Under the pieces are notes generated by a model, which was given only the letters and a program-made list of their open reading frames with translations, was not told the origin of the DNA and did no database searches. A stretch of DNA of 64,000 nt, from assembly GCA_034670405.1 (NCBI GenBank), contig JAXDDX010000319.1, forward strand, positions 124,001 through 188,000, written 5' to 3'. The position numbers and the translations under genes are program-made. The stretch is from Hoplostethus atlanticus (Eukaryota; Chordata; Actinopteri; Trachichthyiformes; Trachichthyidae). Of the stretch, positions 62,181 to 64,000 are shown piece after piece. Each line of letters starts with the position of its first letter. Position 1 is the first letter of the stretch.

Positions 62181-62231
62181 CAAATTCTTCTCCCCTCTCT
62201 CTCTCTTTTTCTCTCTACCGTCTTCTTCCAG

Positions 62232-62364
62232 GTCTGGACTCTGGGGATTCTCCCGTTGTCCCCTCTGCTGGGGATTTCTCCAGACATTTGAAAGCTTCAA
62301 GCCTCGATTTCAGACCCAAAGCTGCCAATAAAAACACATTCAGCAGAAACTCACCCCAAAATAA
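62232..62364 (+). pseudogene. Corrupted copy of pex6 exon 18
   Basis: It aligns with 44496-44632. The acceptor ag and the TAA are still visible, but internal deletions break the frame. The stop-codon tandem repeat follows, also corrupted. Confidence 0.87.
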
Positions 62365-64000
62365 TCAGAAATCACCCAAAAAAAAACATAACTGCCGCAA
62401 AGTAACCGAAGCTGGCCACAAAGGGAAACCCAAAACTCGCCGCAAGTAATTAAAACTCACCATAAAAAACCAGAAACTCACCTCAAAAGTTTCCAAAATC
62501 CCACAAAGTAACCATTAATTTGCTGCTAATAACCAAAAGTAACCATAACCACTGCATTGAAAAACCCGGGGCAGCCTCTCTGTCTAATTTAACAAAACCA
62601 ATCACCTTATTTTAAATATTGTAAATGGCCAAAATTTAAAATGAAAGATGTAAATATAAAACAGGTGGAGTTGAATGATGAAACTGTAAAATCACCCTAA
62701 TAAAGAAACAAAAACCCTGTGACTCCGTTATTTAAACCGTTTCTCCTGATTGGCCATCACACAAAACATCATCATCCCTAACAGTGTTCAGCCCAAACAA
62801 GTGGAGAGTTGCTTCATCAAGGTTTTCTGCTGCTTTTTTTGTTTTTTTTAAATAATTACTAGGAACTACACATATACCCTTTTCTGTATTACACCCTCAT
62901 ACCATTATAGTATTACTAGTATTAACACTATTGAGGTTTGTGCCTCTGCATTGGGTGAAATTACTAGATTATACCACCGCTACTAGTACTAACACTACAC
63001 TATTTCCAAAACATACTACCCTTTTACCATATCCCATCACAATTACTACTACCATAACCCGTAAATATTTTACGTGGACCTTAATGTTTAATTATGGTAC
63101 CTTAATGTGAATGACTGACAGCAGTTTAAACAACTCACTACCTCTACCCTTTTAGTATTAAGTACTGAAAATATAAGTTTTTGCTGAAATGTTCTTTTAA
63201 TTTTCCGCCCCCGTCAAAATGATTTAGATTAATCCTAAATACTACCTGGTTTCCCACAGGCTCGCTGTCCACCAGTCATAGAACCCAAACAATATGCTAT
63301 TAACAAAATATTATGGCTATTAAACTCAGCTAAAAGGAGGTGGGGGTAATGTTGCATTACACAGCGAACGACCCTATTCCACTTCCCGACATGATTTAAT
63401 TACAAGGGAAGAATTGTGAATATTATAATTTTTTTATAGACCCCCCTCTATCCCCCAGCAAAAGCCCCCAAACTGGGGGAAACCAAACATTTTGAAAGAT
63501 GAATTGAATTTCCATCAAGATATTGACAGTACTTGGGTTTCCCCCCGGGCGAACCTCTGGAGGGTTGTTACCCTACATAGTCCTAAGAAGCTTCCTGCTC
63601 GTTTGAGGTCTTTCAGGGTTTTTGAAAACAAGGGGTTGAATTTTTCCCGTTTGAATAACTTTGGTCTATTTATTTCAATGTGAAATGTTTAGTTTAATGG
63701 GGTTTTATTGCAGTAGCACTGCAGTAATTTTGGGCTCCCCGGAACATTAACAGGTCCAGTACAACACTTAATGGTGGGAAAATGGGCTGGGCTGTTTCCC
63801 CCCAATGAATTTAGAGAGATTTCATTCATAAAATGAAAAGATAGAACCTTCTGAAAAAGGACGAGGATACACCCATTAAGAAATATTCTGAACTTTAATT
63901 TAATTGGGAGTTTATTTTTTTAAAATAATTTGTTACGCAAGTCCCTATGGGCAACAAAGATCAGCTCCGGTGGATTCATAAGTAGATTTTTTAAAAGTAG

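Larger units (their letters stand above)
52016..64000 (+). repeat. Error-laden colinear copy of 33846-46360
   Basis: Every landmark of 33.85-46.36 kb recurs in order: pex6 exon 17, the hAT-type MITE, the gtaggtctgt array, the L2, the microsatellites, both LINEs, pex6 exon 18, the stop-codon repeat and the 3' flank. The copy is about 4 percent shorter. It differs by dense small indels and run-length changes that fall on coding and non-coding sequence alike. The shared transposon insertion points show allelic origin. I read it as an unpolished or haplotypic duplicate. Confidence 0.92.

Noticed and set aside
52453..62364. A second, partial pex6 gene
   Set aside because: The two exon copies lie in the error-laden duplicate of the same region with shared transposon insertion sites, so they are not an independent gene.

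Overview
The window looks like nuclear DNA from a ray-finned (teleost) fish. It has vertebrate-style split genes with canonical GT/AG introns, and the introns are full of a typical fish repeat mix: L2-like and Rex1-like LINEs, Tc1-like, PIF/Harbinger-like and hAT-like DNA transposons, a tRNA-derived SINE, and CA/TC microsatellites. No bacterial, plasmid, phage or CRISPR signature was seen.

Layout. Positions 1-3254 hold the last intron-exon portion and the last two coding exons of a tau-tubulin kinase gene (best match ttbk1, + strand), followed by its 3' flank. From about 4.9 to 9.55 kb lies a repeat block: a 350-bp MITE, a degenerate L2-like LINE carrying a nested solo LTR, and a short retroposon close to the next promoter. 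The main gene is pex6 (+ strand, 9626-44632), the peroxisomal AAA ATPase. I resolved 18 coding exons with phase-consistent joins that encode about 1070 residues once one extra G in exon 9 is discounted. Its introns carry nearly all the other features: a minisatellite built from the exon-4 splice acceptor, nested Tc1/L2 elements, a foldback element, a GGACA-type satellite, a hAT-like element with a nested LINE, and in the last 10-kb intron a 5.1-kb L2 LINE with two intact ORFs. That LINE is inserted in a tandem array and is followed by a Tx1-like LINE interrupted by another LINE.

Positions 44633-51540 hold the pex6 3' end and a gene-poor stretch, with a weak hint of a gene on the minus strand. 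Positions 51541-51990 are an abnormal homopolymer block with about 100 G followed by about 130 A. From about 52016 to the end, the sequence is a colinear but heavily error-laden copy of about 33846-46360. It includes the same transposon insertions, and its reading frames are broken by frequent indels. I read this as an unpolished or false (haplotypic) duplication in the assembly rather than biology. The pex6 exons repeated there should not be counted as a second gene.

The two real genes act in different pathways: ttbk1 is a neuronal/microtubule-associated kinase and pex6 is a peroxisomal matrix-protein import ATPase. They are neighbours only by synteny; both also lie on human 6p21.1.
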